Part shown: positions 48,601 to 59,969 of the stretch, piece by piece
Numbering within the stretch: position 1 is the stretch's first letter
How the letters are laid out: each line of letters begins with the position of its first letter
Origin: Utricularia gibba
Taxonomy: Eukaryota > Streptophyta > Magnoliopsida > Lamiales > Lentibulariaceae
NCBI GenBank assembly: GCA_002189035.1
Contig: NEEC01000072.1
Location: 18,501-82,500 of the forward strand
Direction: 5' to 3'
Length of the DNA stretch: 64,000 bases
Made by a program: the position numbers and the translations under genes
The notes under the pieces: model-generated
Seen by the model: the letters and a program-made list of their open reading frames with translations, nothing else
Told to the model about the DNA's origin: nothing
Database searches by the model: none

Positions 48601-49877
48601 TGATAAATGCATCACTTATTTTCCGGGCTACAACTGACTATGGGCCTGAGCCCGACCCGACCTCTGGCCCAATCCCGAAACCCCCGAGAGCGCCTTCTCA
48701 AATATATAGCAGAGTGTTGAGAAAACCATTGGGGTTCTCACATCCTAACTACAGCAAATGCGTTACGATTTTCGTCGAGTGCGACCCGATTGGGCTTAGT
48801 AGCCAGACCGAATCTCGGGCCCGGACAAAGCTCCCAACGACAGCACCCGCCTTAAATGGCAAGCTGTTGCTTGAAAAACCATGTGGGCAGCCGCCGACAA
48901 CCCAACGTTAATAAATGCATCACTTCTTTTGCCGGCTACAGCTGACTTGGGGCGACCCGATCAAGCGCGTAGCCAAAAAACCATTTGGGGTGGTCATGAG
49001 ATCCTAACTTCAATAAAGGCCCGTCGAATCCGGTGACAAAGCTCCCAAACTGCACCCATTAAATGGCAAGCTGTTGCTTGAAAAACCATGTGGGCAGCCG
49101 CCGACAACCCAACGTTAATAAATGCATCACTTCTTTTGCCGGGCTACAGCTGACTTGGGCTCAAGCCGACCCGAATCCGGCCGATCTCGGTGACCCACAA
49201 AAGCGCCTCTCAAGTGTAAAGCATGCTGTTGAAAAAACCATTTGGGGTGGTCATGAGATCCTAACTTCAATAAAGGTATCACGATTTTCGTCGAATGGGA
49301 CCGATTGTGCTGTGAAGTCAGACCGAACCTTGGGTCCGGACGAAGTTCCCAACAACAGCACCCGCAAAAAAACGACAACTTTTCCTTCAAAAAGCATGTA
49401 GGCAGCCACCGAAAACCCAACGTTAATAAATGCATCACTTCTTTGGCCGGGCTACAAATGACTATGGGCCAGAGCGCGACTCGACCATTTGCTCGATACT
49501 GGTGCCCGCCTAGAGCGCCTCCTCAAATATAAATCAGGTTGTTGAGAAAACCATTTGGGGTTCTCATGACATCCTAACTTCAGCAAATGCATCACGATTT
49601 TCATCGAGTAGCACCCGATTGGGCTCAGGAGCCAGACCGAACCTTGGGCCCTAACAAAGCTGCCAACGACAGCACCGCCTTAAAACGGCAAGCTATTGCT
49701 TGAAAAACCATTTAGGCAGCCGCCGAAAACCCATCGTTGATAAATGCATCACTTATTTTCCGGGCTACAACTGACTATGGGCCTGAGCCCGACCCGACCT
49801 CTGGCCCAATCCCGAAACCCTCCGAGAGCGCCTTCTCAAATATATAGCAGAGTGTTGAGAAAACCCATTGGGGTTCT
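45617..49877 (+). repeat. Transitional satellite stretch with chimeric and damaged monomers
   Basis: Mostly A3B2 A4B3 A1B1 trimers of dimers, with exceptions. An A-half chimera lies near 45,617. An A3B4 dimer near 47,180 is followed by an A1/A2 chimera whose switch is at ~47,543-47,554. A scrambled segment at ~48,935-49,065 keeps only fragments of B2, A4 and A3. A3 at ~48,738 lacks tga from catgacatcc. Confidence 0.75.
48935..49065 (+). repeat. Scrambled satellite monomers
   Basis: A B2 monomer breaks after cagctgacttggggc. Short pieces follow (gacccgatcaagcgcgtagc), then an A4 start (ccatttggggtggtcatgag, ataaaggc), then cccgtcgaatccggtgacaa and an A3-type tail (attaaatggcaagctg). Roughly one dimer has been lost and the remainder rejoined. 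Normal B2 order resumes after ~49,080. Confidence 0.7.
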
Positions 49878-52800
49878 CATGACATCCTAACTACAGCAAA
49901 TGCGTTACGATTTTCGTCGAGTGCGACCCGATTGGGCTTAGTAGCCAGACCGAATCTCGGGCCCGGACAAAGCTCCCAACGACAGCACCCGCCTTAAATG
50001 GCAAGCTGTTGCTTGAAAAACCATGTGGGCAGCCGCCGACAACCCAACGTTAATAAATGCATCACTTCTTTTGCCGGGCTACAGCTGACTTTGGGCTCAA
50101 GCCCGACCCGAATCCGGCCCGATCTCGGTGACCCACAAAAGCGCCCTCAAGTGTAAAGCATGCTGTTGAAAAAACCATTTGGGGTGGTCATGAGATCCTA
50201 ACTTCAATAAAGGTATCACGATTTTCGTCGAATGGGACCGGATTGTGCTGTGAAGTCAGACCGAACCTTGGGTCCTACAAAGTTCCCAACAACAGCACCC
50301 GCCAAAAAACGACAACTTTTCCTTCAAAAAGCATGTAGGCAGCCACCGAAAACCCAACGTTAATAAATGCATCACTTCTTTGGCCGGGCTACAAATGACT
50401 ATGGGCCAGAGCGCGACTCGACCATTTGCTCGATACTGGTGCCCGCCTAGAGCGCCTCCTCAAATATAAATCAGGTTGTTGAGAAAACCATTTGGGGTTC
50501 TCATGACATCCTAACTAAAGCAAATGCATACGATTTCGTCGAGTACGACCCGATTGGGCTTAGTAGCCAGACCGAATCTCGGGCCCTGACAAAGCTCCCA
50601 ACTACAGCACCCACCTTAAAACGGCAAGCTGTTGCTTGAAAAACCATTTAGGCAGCCGCGAAAACCCAACGTTGATAAATGCATCACTTATTTTCCGGGC
50701 CACAACTGACTATGGGCCTGAGCCCGACCCGACCTCTGGCCCAATCCTGAAACCCCCGAGCGCCTTCTCAAATATATAGCAGAGTGTTGAGAAAACCAAT
50801 TGGGGTTCTCATGACATCCTAACTACAACAAATGCATTACGATTTTCGTCGAGTGCGACCGATTGGGCTTAGTAGCCAGACCGAATCTCGGGCCGGACAA
50901 AGCTCCCACGACAGCACCCGCCTTTAAATGGCAAGCTGTTGCTTGAAAAACCATGTGGGCAGCCGCCGACAACCCAACGTTAATAAATGCATCACTTCTT
51001 TTGCCGGGCTACAGCTGACTTTGGGCTCAAGACCGACCCGAATCCGGCCCGATCTCGGTGACCCACAAAAGCGCCTTCTCAAGTGTAAAGCATGCTGTTG
51101 AAAAAACCATTTGGGGTGGTCATGAGATCCTAACTTCAATAAAGGCATCACGATTTTCGTCGAATGGGACCGATTGTGCTGTGAAGTCAGACCAAACTTG
51201 GGTTTCCAACAACAGCACCCGCCAAAAAACGACAACTTTTCCTTCAAAAAGCATGTAGGCAGCCACCGAAAACCCAACGTTAATAAATGCATCACTTCTT
51301 TGGCCGGGCTACAAATGACTATGGGCCAGAGCGCGACTCGACCATTTGCTCGATACTGGTGCCCGCCTAGAGCGCCTCCTCAAATATAAATCAGGTTGTT
51401 GAGAAAACCATTTGGGGTTCTCATGACATCCTAACTTCAGCAAATGCATCACGATTTTCATCGAGTAGCACCCGATGGGCTCAGGAGCCAGACCGAACCT
51501 TGGGCCCTAACAAAGCTGCCAACGACAGCACCGCCTTAAAACGGCAAGCTATTGCTTGAAAAACCATTTAGGCAGCCGCCGAAAACCATCGTTGATAAAT
51601 GCATCACTTATTTTCCGGGCTACAACTGACTATGGGCCTGAGCCCGACCCGACCTCTGGCCAATCCTAAACCCCCCAAGAGCGCCTTCTCAAATATATAG
51701 CAGAGTGTTGAGAAAACCATTGGGTTCTCATGACATCCTAACTACAACAAATGCATTACGATTTTCGTCGAGTGCGACCCGATTGGGCTTAGTAGCCAGA
51801 CCGAATCTCGGGCCGGACAAAGCTCCCAACGACAGCACCCGCCTTAAATGGCAAGCTGTTGCTTGAAAAACCATGTGGGCAGCCGCCGACAACCCAACGT
51901 TAATAAATGCATCACTTCTTTTGCCGGGCTACAGCTGACTTTGGGCTCAAGCCCGACCCGAATCCGGCCCGATCTCGGTGACCCACAAAAGCGCCTTCTC
52001 AAGTGTAAAGCATGCTGTTGAAAAAACCATTTGGGGTGGTCATGAGATCCTAACTTCAAAAAGGTATCACGATTTTCGTCGAATGGGACCGGATTGTGCT
52101 GTGAAGTCAGACCGAACCTTGGGTCCTGACAAAGTTCCCAACAACAGCACCCGCCAAAAAACGACAACTTTTCCTTCAAAAAGCATGTAGGCAGCCACCG
52201 AAAACCCAACGTTAATAAATGCATCACTTCTTTGGCCGGGCTACAAATGACTATGGGCCAGAGCGCGACTCGACCATTTGCTCGATACTGGTGCCCGCCT
52301 AGAGCGCCTCCTCAAATATAAATCAGGTTGTTGAGAAAACCATTTGGGGTTCTCATGACATCCTAACTAAAGCAAATGCATTACGATTTCGTCGAGTACG
52401 ACCCGATTGGGCTTAGTAGCCAGACCGAATCTCGGGCCCTGACAAAGCTCCCAACTACAGCACCACCTTAAAACGGCAAGCTGTTGCTTGAAAAACCATT
52501 TAGGCAGCCGCTGAAAACCCAACGTTGATAAATGCATCACTTATTTTCCGGGCCACAACTGACTATGGGCCTGAGCCCGACCCGACCTCTGGCCCAATCC
52601 TGAAACCCCCCAAGAGCGCCTTCTCAAATATATAGCAGAGTGTTGAGAAAACCATTGGGTTCTCATGACATCCTAACTACAACAAATGCATTACGATTTT
52701 CGTCGAGTGCGACCGATTGGGCTTAGTAGCCAGACCGAATCTCGGGCCGGACAAAGCTCCCAGCGACAGCCCCCGCCTTTAAATGGCAAGCTGTTGCTTG

Positions 52801-55800
52801 AAAAACCATGTGGGCAGCCGCCGACAACCCAACGTTAATAAATGCATCACTTCTTTTGCCGGGCTACAGCTGACTTTGGGCTCAAGCCGACCCGAATCCG
52901 GCCCGATCTCGGTGACCCACAAAAGCGCCTCTCAAGTGTAAAGCATGCTGTTGAAAAAACCATTTGGGGTGGTCATGAGATCCTAACTTCAATAAAGGCA
53001 TCACGATTTACGTCGAATGGGACCCGATTGTGCTGTGAAGTCAAACCAAATCTTGGGTCGGACGAAGTTACCAACAACAGCACCCGCCAAAAAACGACAA
53101 CTTTTCCTTCAAAAAGCATGTAGGCAGCCACCGAAAACCCAACGTTAATAAATGCATCACTTCTTTGGCCGGGCTACAAATGACTATGGGCCAGAGCGCG
53201 ACTCGACCATTTGCTCGATACTGGTGCCCGCCTAGAGCGCCTCCTCAAATATAAATCAGGTTGTTGAGAAAACCATTTGGGGTTCTCATGACATCCTAAC
53301 TTCAGCAAATGCATCACGATTTTCATCGAGTAGCACCCCATTGGGCTCAGGAGCCAGACCGAACCTTGGGCCCTAACAAAGCTGCCAACGACAGCACTCG
53401 CCTTAAAACGGCAAGCTATTGCTTGAAAAACCATTTAGGCAGCCGCCGAAAACCATCGTTGATAAATGCATCACTTATTTTCCGGGCTACAACTGACTAT
53501 GGGCCTGAGCCCGACCCGACCTCTGGCCCAATCCTGAAACCCCCCAAGAGCGCCTTCTCAACATATAGCAGAGTGTTGAGAAAACCATTGGGGTTCTCAT
53601 GACATCCTAACTACAACAAATGCATTACGATTTTCGTCGAGTGCGACCCGATTGGGCTTAGTAGCCAGACCGAATCTCGGGCCCGGACAAAGCTCCCAAC
53701 GACAGCACCCGCCTTAAATGGCAAGCTGTTGCTTGAAAAACCATGTGGGCAGCCGCCGACAACCCAACGTTAATAAATGCATCACTTCTTTTGCCGGGCT
53801 ACAGCTGACTTTGGGCTCAAGCCCGACCCGAATCCGGCCCGATCTCGGTGACCCACAAAAGCGCCCTCTCAAGTGTAAAGCATGCTGTTGAAAAAACCAT
53901 TTGGGGTGGTCATGAGATCCTAACTTCAATAAAGGTATCACGATTTTCGTCGAATGGGACCGATTGTGCTGTGAAGTCAGACCGAACCTTGGGTCCTGAC
54001 AAAGTTCCCAACAACAGCACCCGCCAAAAAACGACAACTTTTCCTTCAAAAAGCATGTAGGCAGCCACCGAAAACCCAACGTTAATAAATGCATCACTTC
54101 TTTGGCCGGGCTACAAATGACTATGGGCCAGAGCGCGACTCGACCATTTGCTCGATACTGGTGCCCGCCTAGAGCGCCTCCTCAAATATAAATCAGGTTG
54201 TTGAGAAAACCATTTGGGGTTCTCATGACATCCTAACTAAAGCAAATGCATTACGATTTCGTCGAGTACGACCCGATTGGGCTTAGTAGCCAGACCGAAT
54301 CTCGGGCCCTGACAAAGCTCCCAACTACAGCACCCACCTTAAAACGGCAAGCTGTTGCTTGAAAAACCATTTAGGCAGCCGCTGAAAACCCAACGTTGAT
54401 AAATGCATCACTTATTTTCCGGGCCACAACTGACTATGGGCCTGAGCCCGACCCGACCTCTGGCCCAATCCCGAAACCCTCCGAGAGCGCCTTCTCAAAT
54501 ATATAGCAGAGTGTTGAGAAAACCCATTGGGGTTCTCATGACATCCTAACTACAGCAAATGCGTTACGATTTTCGTCGAGTGCGACCCGATTGGGCTTAG
54601 TAGCCAGACCGAATCTCGGGCCGGACAAAGCTCCCAACGACAGCACCCGCCTTTAAATGGCAAGCTGTTGCTTGAAAAACCATGTGGGCAGCCGCCGACA
54701 ACCCAACGTTAATAAATGCATCACTTCTTTTGCCGGGCTACAGCTGACTTTGGGCTCAAGCCCGACCCGAATCCGGCCCGATCTCGGTGACCCACAAAAG
54801 CGCCCTCTCAAGTGTAAAGCATGCTGTTGAAAAAACCATTTGGGGTGGTCATGAGATCCTAACTTCAATAAAGGTATCACGATTTTCGTCGAATGGGACC
54901 GGATTGTGCTGTGAAGTCAGACCGAACCTTGGGTCCTGACAAAGTTCCCAACAACAGCACCCGCCAAAAAACGACAACTTTTCCTTCAAAAAGCATGTAG
55001 GCAGCCACCGAAAACCCAACGTTAATAAATGCATCACTTCTTTGGCCGGGCTACAAATGACTATGGGCCAGAGCGCGACTCGACCATTTGCTCGATACTG
55101 GTGCCCGCCTAGAGCGCCTCCTCAAATATAAATCAGGTTGTTGAGAAAACCATTTGGGGTTCTCATGACATCCTAACTAAAGCAAATGCATTACGATTTC
55201 GTCGAGTACGACCCGATTGGGCTTAGTAGCCAGACCGAATCTCGGGCCCTGACAAAGCTCCCAACTACAGCACCACCTTAAAACGGCAAGCTGTTGCTTG
55301 AAAAACCATTTAGGCAGCCGCTGAAAACCCAACGTTGATAAATGCATCACTTATTTTCCGGGCCACAACTGACTATGGGCCTGAGCCCGACCCGACCTCT
55401 GGCCCAATCCTGAAACCCCCAAGAGCGCCTTCTCAAATATATAGCAGAGTGTTGAGAAAACCAATTGGGGTTCTCATGACATCCTAACTACAACAAATGC
55501 ATTACGATTTTCGTCGAGTGCGACCGATTGGGCTTAGTAGCCAGACCGAATCTCGGGCCCGGACAAAGCTCCCACGACAGCACCCGCCATTAAATGGCAA
55601 GCTGTTGCTTGAAAAACATGTGGGCAGCCGCCGACAACCCAACGTTAATAAATGCATCACTTCTTTTGCCGGGCTACAGCTGACTTTGGGCTCAAGACCG
55701 ACCCGAATCCGGCCCGATCTCGGTGACCCACAAAAGCGCCCTCTCAAGTGTAAAGCATGCTGTTGAAAAAACCATTTGGGGTGGTCATGAGATCCTAACT

Positions 55801-58800
55801 TCAATAAAGGTATCACGATTTTCGTCGAATGGGACCGGATTGTGCTGTGAAGTCAGACCGAACCTTGGGTCCGGACAAAGTTCCCAACAACAGCACCCGC
55901 AAAAAAACGACAACTTTTCCTTCAAAAAGCATGTAGGCAGCCACCGAAAACCCAACGTTAATAAATGCATCACTTCTTTGGCCGGGCTACAAATGACTAT
56001 GGGCCAGAGCGCGACTCGACCATTTGCTCGATACTGGTGCCCGCCTAGAGCGCCTCCTCAAATATAAATCAGGTTGTTGAGAAAACCATTTGGGGTGCTC
56101 ATGACATCCTAACTTCAGCAAATGCATCACGATTTTCATCGAGTAGCACCCGATTGGGCTCAGGAGCCAGACCGAACCTTGGGCCCTAACAAAGCTGCCA
56201 ACGACAGCACTCGCCTTAAAACGGCAAGCTATTGCTTGAAAAACCATTTAGGCAGCCGCCGAAAACCCATCGTTGATAAATGCATCACTTATTTTCCGGG
56301 CTACAACTGACTATGGGCTGAGCCCGACCCGACCTCTGGCCCAATCCCGAAACCCTCCGAGAGCGCCTTCTCAAATATATAGCAGAGTGTTGAGAAAACC
56401 CATTGGGGTTCTCGTGACATCCTAACTACAAAAATGCGTTACGATTTTCGTCGAGTGCGACCCGATTGGGCTTAGTAGCCAGACCGAATCTCGGGCCGGA
56501 CAAAGCTCCCAACGACAGCACCCGCGCCTCTGCGACCGATGGCTTAGTAGCTCTCGTTTTAAATGCTTGCTTGAAAAACCATGTGGGCAGCCGCCGACAA
56601 CCCAACGTTAATAAATGCATCACTTCTTTTGCCGGGCTACAGCTGACTTTGGGCTCAAGCCCGACCCGAATCCGGCCCGATCTCGGTGACCCACAAAAGC
56701 GCCCCTCAAGTGTAAAGCATGCTGTTGAAAAAACCATTTGGGGTGGTCATGAGATCCTAACTTCAATAAAGGTATCACGATTTTCGTCGAATGGGACCGG
56801 ATTGTGCTGTGAAGTCAGACCGAACCTTGGGTCCTGACAAAGTTCCCAACAACAGCACCCGCCAAAAAACGACAACTTTTCCTTCAAAAAGCATGTAGGC
56901 AGCCACCGAAAACCCAACGTTAATAAATGCATCACTTCTTTGGCCGGGCTACAAATGACTATGGGCCAGAGCGCGACTCGACCATTTGCTCGATACTGGT
57001 GCCCGCCTAGAGCGCCTCCTCAAATATAAATCAGGTTGTTGAGAAAACCATTTGGGGTGCTCATGACATCCTAACTTCAGCAAATGCATCACGATTTTCA
57101 TCGAGTAGCACCCGATTGGGCTCAGGAGCCAGACCGAACCTTGGGCCCTAACAAAGCTGCCAACGACAGCACTCGCCTTAAAACGGCAAGCTATTGCTTG
57201 AAAAACCATTTAGGCAGCCGCCGAAAACCCATCGTTGATAAATGCATCACTTATTTTCCGGGCTACAACTGACTATGGGCCTGAGCCCGACCCGACCTCT
57301 GGCCCAATCCCGAAACCCTCCGAGAGCGCCTTCTCAAATATATAGCAGAGTGTTGAGAAAACCCATTGGGGTTCTCATGACATCCTAACTACAGCAAATG
57401 CGTTACGATTTTCGTCGAGTGCGACCCGATTGGGCTTAGTAGCCAGACCGAATCTCGGGCCGGACAAAGCTCCCAACGACAGCACCCGCCTTTAAATGGC
57501 AAGCTGTTGCTTGAAAAACCATGTGGGCAGCCGCCGACAACCCAACGTTAATAAATGCATCACTTCTTTTGCCGGGCTACAGCTGACTTTGGGCTCAAGC
57601 CCGACCCGAATCCGGCCCGATCTCGGTGACCCACAAAAGCGCCCTCTCAAGTGTAAAGCATGCTGTTGAAAAAACCATTTGGGGTGGTCATGAGATCCTA
57701 ACTTCAATAAAGGTATCACGATTTTCGTCGAATGGGACCGATTGTGCTGTGAAGTCAGACCGAACCTTGGGTCCTGACAAAGTTCCCAACAACAGCACCC
57801 GCCAAAAAACGACAACTTTTCCTTCAAAAAGCATGTAGGCAGCCACCGAAAACCCAACGTTAATAAATGCATCACTTCTTTGGCCGGGCTACAAATGACT
57901 ATGGGCCAGAGCGCGACTCGACCATTTGCTCGATACTGGTGCCCGCCTAGAGCGCCTCCTCAAATATAAATCAGGTTGTTGAGAAAACCATTTGGGGTTC
58001 TCATGACATCCTAACTAAAGCAAATGCATTACGATTTCGTCGAGTACGACCCGATTGGGCTTAGTAGCCAGACCGAATCTCGGGCCCTGACAAAGCTCCC
58101 AACTACAGCACCACCCTTAAAACGGCAAGCTATTGCTTGAAAAACCATTTAGGCAGCCGCCGAAAACCCACGTTGATAAATGCATCACTTATTTTCCGGG
58201 CTACAACTGACTATGGGCCTGAGCCCGACCCGACCTCTGGCCCAATCCCGAAACCCCCGAGAGCGCCTTCTCAAATATATAGCAGAGTGTTGAGAAAACC
58301 CATTGGGGTTCTCATGACATCCTAACTACAACAAATGCGTTACGATTTTCGTCGAGTGCGACCCGATTGGGCTTAGTAGCCAGACCGAATCTCGGGCCGG
58401 ACAAAGCTCCCAACGACAGCACCCGCCTTAAATGGCAAGCTGTTGCTTGAAAAACCATGTGGGCAGCCGCCGACAACCCAACGTTAATAAATGCATCACT
58501 TCTTTTGCCGGGCTACAGCTGACTTTGGGCTCAAGCCCGACCCGAATCCGGCCCGATCTCGGTGACCCACAAAAGCGCCCTCTCAAGTGTAAAGCATGCT
58601 GTTGAAAAAACCATTTGGGGTGGTCATGAGATCCTAACTTCAATAAAGGTATCACGATTTTCGTCGAATGGGACCGGATTGTGCTGTGAAGTCAGACCGA
58701 ACCTTGGGTCCTGACAAGTTCCCAACAACAGCACCCGCCAAAAAACGACAACTTTTCCTTCAAAAAGCATGTAGGCAGCCACCGAAAACCCAACGTTAAT

Positions 58801-58940
58801 AAATGCATCACTTCTTTGGCCGGGCTACAAATGACTATGGGCCAGAGCGCGACTCGACCATTTGCTCGAACTGGTGCCCGCCTAGAGCGCCTCCTCAAAT
58901 ATAAATCAGGTTGTTGAGAAAACCATTTGGGGTTCTCATG
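49878..58940 (+). repeat. 3-dimer HOR, nine copies plus a terminal partial (~935 bp each)
   Basis: Order A3B2 A4B3 A(1 or 2)B1. Copies start near 49,878, 50,810, 51,729, 52,664, 53,598, 54,537, 55,475, 56,413, 57,376 and 58,313, giving spacings of 919-939 bp and one of 963 bp. The third dimer uses A2, A1, A2, A1, A2, A2, A1, A1, A2 in successive copies. The last copy stops 25 bases into its third dimer. No B4 hybrid occurs here. Confidence 0.85.
56525..56568 (+). repeat. Short insertion in an A3 monomer
   Basis: Between acccgc and ttaaatg, where the other A3 copies have no extra bases, there are about 30 extra bases. They include gcgaccgatggcttagtagc, a near copy of the upstream A3 segment gcgacccgattgggcttagt. 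The following ggcaagctgt is partly lost. It accounts for the unusual 963-bp spacing of this HOR copy. Confidence 0.7.
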
Positions 58941-58945
58941 CCGCG
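58936..58945. other. Satellite array right boundary
   Basis: The A-half start ccatttggggttctcatg is intact up to 58,940. The next bases are ccgcggtgaacccgtgg instead of acatcctaac. No satellite sequence is recognisable to the right, and base composition shifts sharply to GC-rich. The short target-site duplications or terminal repeats expected of a mobile-element insertion are not obvious. Confidence 0.85.
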
Positions 58946-59186
58946 GTGAACCCGTGGCGGAAACCAACCCTTTTTACTCGCGACATTTCCCATACTATAG
59001 AGAACCGAACTCGCGACCCCCCCGCACGCGACCAAGATCGAAGCACAGCCAGCATCGTCGCCAGACGTCGAGAGAGCGACGCAGCAGAGCAACGATCACG
59101 GAACCGAGACGCGCTCGCGACACCCATATCGCGGAAGCGCAATGCACGCAGCCACGCGGCGAGGGGCTTACGAATCCGAAGATTTT
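58941..59186. other. Flanking sequence with no recognised gene or repeat
   Basis: About 250 bp of mixed, moderately GC-rich sequence (for example ctttttactcgcgacatttc, ccagcatcgtcgccagacg). I see no tandem repetition, tRNA-like fold or convincing coding signal. Overlapping open frames exist on both strands, but they run into repeat DNA on one side or the other. Confidence 0.55.
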
Positions 59187-59660
59187 GCATGCGCAGCATC
59201 CATCCTCGCTCGACACGCATCGTGCGCGGGATGGATCCCCCATTCTCGCCAGCCAACCTGACCCGCCACGCGACGGGAGGCCTTACCATGCCACCAACGT
59301 TTCCGGATGCATAGCTTCCATTCTCGCCCCGAACGCATCGAGTGCGCGCGGGGCATCCCACCCATTTTCGTAAGCCAACCAGAGCGGGGATCCGTTTTTT
59401 TTCATGCATAGCCCCCCCCATCCATTCTCGCCCGGCACGCATAGCGTGTGCGTGCACGGGGGGGCCATCCATCCTATTTCGCAACGCGGCGTGGGGAATC
59501 AATTTCCTGATGCGTGGCATCCATTCTCGCCCGGCACGCACCGTGTGCGTACCGAGGCATCCATCGTTCGTCCGAAGCCAACCTGACCGGAGCGAGGCGT
59601 GCGGGACATTTTTTGATGCGTTGCATCTGATCTCGCCTCGCTCGGATCGCACACGGGATC
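59187..59660 (+). repeat. Degenerate ~100-118 bp tandem repeat, five units
   Basis: Variants of gcat-g-catccattctcgcccgg-acgcat recur, with the acgcat/gcac end near 59,220, 59,338, 59,442, 59,541 and 59,652 (spacings 118, 104, 99, 111). A second shared segment, agccaacctgacc or agccaaccagagc, falls between several of them (near 59,250, 59,371 and 59,576). Units are strongly diverged, which suggests an old tandem array. Confidence 0.65.
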
Positions 59661-59766
59661 GGGGGGTAACCCCGTGCGCGATAGGATACGCGTCTCGCCA
59701 GCTTGCGGGTGTGGCGGGCGGGCGACCCGACCCGACCCGTCCGTACACCCCCGGGAACACCTCCCC
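59661..59766. other. GC-rich spacer before the first 132-bp element
   Basis: Contains gggggtaaccccgtgcgcg, cgggcgggcgacccgacccg and, at its end, ccgggaacacctcccccctc, which resembles the end of the 132-bp element tail. No gene seen. Confidence 0.5.
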
Positions 59767-59969
59767 CCTCAAGAAGGAAGAACATGCCAAAACCCACGTG
59801 GCGGCACCGGACATCAAAATGTCGAAAAAAGCGTGACTTTTTTCGGTGGGCCACATGGCGACCCGAGGGTGGGCCCGGTGCCTCCAGAGACACCTCCCCC
59901 TCAAGAAGGGAGAACATGCCAAAACTTGGGTGACGGCAGCGGACATCGAAATGTCGAAAGAAGCGTGAC
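59767..59969 (+). repeat. 132-bp element, copies E1 and E2 (diverged)
   Basis: Element order: ctcaagaagg-gaacatgcc, aaaaccca-gtggcggcac, ggacatc-aaatgtcg, aaaaaagcgtgactttttt, cggtgggccaca, cccgagggtgggccc, gtgcctccagagacacctcc. E1 is complete (catgcc at 59,783). E2 (catgcc at 59,915) stops after the hairpin, where the GC-rich block begins. Both differ from later copies (ccacgtggcggcaccgg and cttgggtgacggcagc). Confidence 0.8.
59823..59845 (+). other. Hairpin inside the 132-bp element
   Basis: Perfect 9-bp arms cgaaaaaag and cttttttcg surround the five-base loop cgtga. The same structure recurs near 60,664 and, with a G-T or lost outer pair, in the copies near 61,448, 61,579, 62,466, 62,597 and 63,521. 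The distal copy of each cluster often has its right arm shortened (cgtgactttt), at the point where the minisatellite starts. Confidence 0.75.

Larger units (their letters stand above)
1..58940. repeat. Satellite DNA array of alternating A/B ~156-bp monomers
   Basis: The whole span is head-to-tail tandem repeat with no interruption by unrelated sequence. The marker catgacatcctaact (catgagatcctaact in one class) recurs every ~306-314 bp from position 81 to the array end, marking a ~312-bp dimer. Between successive markers lies a second half that shares aaaaaccat, aaatgcatcac, gac-tatgggc and cgacc segments in the same order, so each dimer is two homologous ~156-bp monomers. All copies run in one orientation. 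No open frame is conserved except as a by-product of near-identical repeats, and small indels break frames freely. Monomer size and organisation fit centromeric or pericentromeric satellites. That role is inferred from organisation alone, and the family itself is not recognised. Confidence 0.97.

Noticed and set aside
1-58940. CRISPR-like array, because short blocks recur regularly.
   Set aside because: The regular spacing is of ~156- and ~312-bp monomers whose intervening sequence is also repeated. There are no unique spacers and no cas-like genes.
58941-59186. Transposon or LTR end at the satellite boundary.
   Set aside because: I looked for target duplication, terminal inverted repeats and tg...ca ends near the junction and saw none that were convincing. 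Only short imperfect dyads such as ccgcggtgaacccgtggcgg are present.
59823-59845. The hairpin with a T-run as a bacterial-type transcription terminator.
   Set aside because: The stem is A/T-rich rather than GC-rich, it is repeated as part of a tandem element, and no gene lies upstream. The window is not bacterial in character.
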